Source: Thiotrichaceae bacterium
GTDB taxonomy: Bacteria; Pseudomonadota; Gammaproteobacteria; Thiotrichales; Thiotrichaceae
Assembly: GCA_027083815.1 (NCBI GenBank)
Contig: JALWMR010000163.1
Span: 1 to 40,325, forward strand
Direction: 5' to 3'
Length of the DNA stretch: 40,325 nucleotides
Both the position numbers and the translations under genes were made by a program. Positions 39,262 to 40,325 of this stretch are shown here, piece by piece (within the stretch, counting starts at the first letter, position 1; each line of letters starts with the position of its first letter). The notes beneath the pieces were generated by a model. It had not been told where the DNA came from, made no database searches, and worked only from the letters and a program-made list of their open reading frames with translations.

Positions 39262-39296
39262 AAAAAAAGGGGGGGGCTTTTTAGCCTCCTTTTTTG
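39262..39296 (+). terminator. Terminator downstream of sqr
   Basis: aaaaaaagggggggg-ctttttag-cctccttttttg. Confidence 0.75.
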
Positions 39297-39324
39297 TGGG
39301 AAAAACAAAGTAAGCAAGAAATGA

Positions 39325-39362
39325 CGACAAAACTGTAAAAAAGTGGGGGGGTGTGCTTCAAT
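39325..39362 (+). repeat. G-tract dispersed motif, single copy
   Basis: cgacaaaactgtaaaaaagtgggggggtgtgcttcaat upstream of nadC. Confidence 0.65.
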
Positions 39363-39388
39363 AGTGCTTTTAAGAATGTTAATGATAA

Positions 39389-40234
39389 ATGAAACTCCCC
39401 AATAATATATCAGAGCAAGTAAAACTAGCCCTTCAGGAAGATATTGGTACTGGTGATGTAACTGCCGGCTTAATTCCGCTTGCTAATCAATCAAAAGCAA
39501 GCGTAATTTGCCGTGATATAGCGATTTTTTCAGGGCGAGCGTGGTTTGATGAGATTTTTAATCAAATCGACCCTGCCGTTGAAATTATTTGGCATTTTAA
39601 AGATGGTGACAGGGTTCCGGCCGGAAGCATTTTATGTGATTTGTCGGGGAATGCCAGGGCTATTTTGAGTGGTGAGCGTGCCGCTTTAAACTTTGTACAA
39701 ACCTTATCGGCAACGGCAACCCAAACCAGTCATTTTGTTAAGGCGATTGAAGGAACAACGACCAAAATTCTTGATACACGAAAAACCATACCCAATTTGC
39801 GTGATGCGCAAAAGTATGCAGTATTGTGTGGTGGTGGCAAGAATCACCGCATTGGCTTGTATGATATGGTTTTAATAAAAGAGAACCATATTATGGCCGC
39901 AGGCTCTATCAGTGCGGCTGTAAAACAAGCCAAAAATCTACACCCCGAGTTAAAAATAGAAGTAGAAGCAGAAACACTGGATGAATTCAGAGAGGCAATC
40001 AGAGCAGGTGCCGATATAGTCATGCTGGATAATTTTGAGCTAGATATTATGCGACAAGCGGTTGATGAGAATAGTCGGTCTGCCAACAAAGTTATACTGG
40101 AGGCATCGGGTGGTGTAAATTTAAACACGGTGCGGGCTATAGCCGAAACAGGCGTTGATTATATTTCAGTGGGTGAAATCACTAAAGATGTTAAGGCCAT
40201 TGATTTGTCGATGCGCTTTAAAACAAATATATAA
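39389..40234 (+). CDS. nadC: Nicotinate-nucleotide pyrophosphorylase
   Basis: ALQEDIGTGDVTAGLIP, ALNFVQTLSATATQTSHFV, LDTRKTIPNLRDAQKYAVLCGGGKNHRIGLYDMVLIKENH. Confidence 0.97.
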   Translation: MKLPNNISEQVKLALQEDIGTGDVTAGLIPLANQSKASVICRDIAIFSGRAWFDEIFNQIDPAVEIIWHFKDGDRVPAGSILCDLSGNARAILSGERAALNFVQTLSATATQTSHFVKAIEGTTTKILDTRKTIPNLRDAQKYAVLCGGGKNHRIGLYDMVLIKENHIMAAGSISAAVKQAKNLHPELKIEVEAETLDEFREAIRAGADIVMLDNFELDIMRQAVDENSRSANKVILEASGGVNLNTVRAIAETGVDYISVGEITKDVKAIDLSMRFKTNI

Positions 40235-40279
40235 TAAAAGGTAAGCATTGGTTTCGGATTGAGGGGCGGACAAACAGCA

Positions 40280-40317
40280 AGCCGAGCCGCAGGCGAGACA
40301 ACAGCTTTAGCTCACCC
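40280..40317 (-). repeat. GC-rich dispersed repeat, copy 2
   Basis: Reverse complement of 12263-12300 with one mismatch. Confidence 0.75.
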
Positions 40318-40325
40318 TTCGGGTC

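Overview
The window looks like a chromosomal segment of a sulfur-oxidising gammaproteobacterium. Gene families were recognised by eye from the translated ORFs. Contents in order: (1) a MoxR/DUF58/DUF4381/BatA/BatB-type operon on the minus strand; (2) TlpA-like thioredoxin, a secreted hydrolase-like protein, a diheme cytochrome c and a TDT-family transporter; (3) a near-complete urate-to-glyoxylate catabolic cluster (allA, alc, puuE, puuD, uraH, uraD, a probable 8-oxoguanine deaminase and an NCS2 permease); (4) folE2, a class III aminotransferase/BKACE pair, DUF2853, coaE, zapD and clpB; (5) TauE, ftsX, ftsE, then an accessory insertion separating ftsE from ftsY; (6) M16 peptidases, rsmD, a SafE-like protein, hspQ, cca, sqr and nadC. 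No classical defence, phage, CRISPR or RNA-gene locus was found. The most unusual signal is a dispersed, oriented motif of about 35 bp, approximately ACAAAAGTGSCAAAAARGTGGGGGGTGTACTTTTA. It occurs 10 times at 8 loci. Two loci are inverted pairs between convergent genes, and two overlap gene-gene junctions with a 6-7 G homopolymer in the reading frame. Three small palindromic MITE-like families are also present, two of which supply or abut stop codons. The motif is offered as a candidate undescribed repeat or uptake-signal-like family. Its function is unproven.
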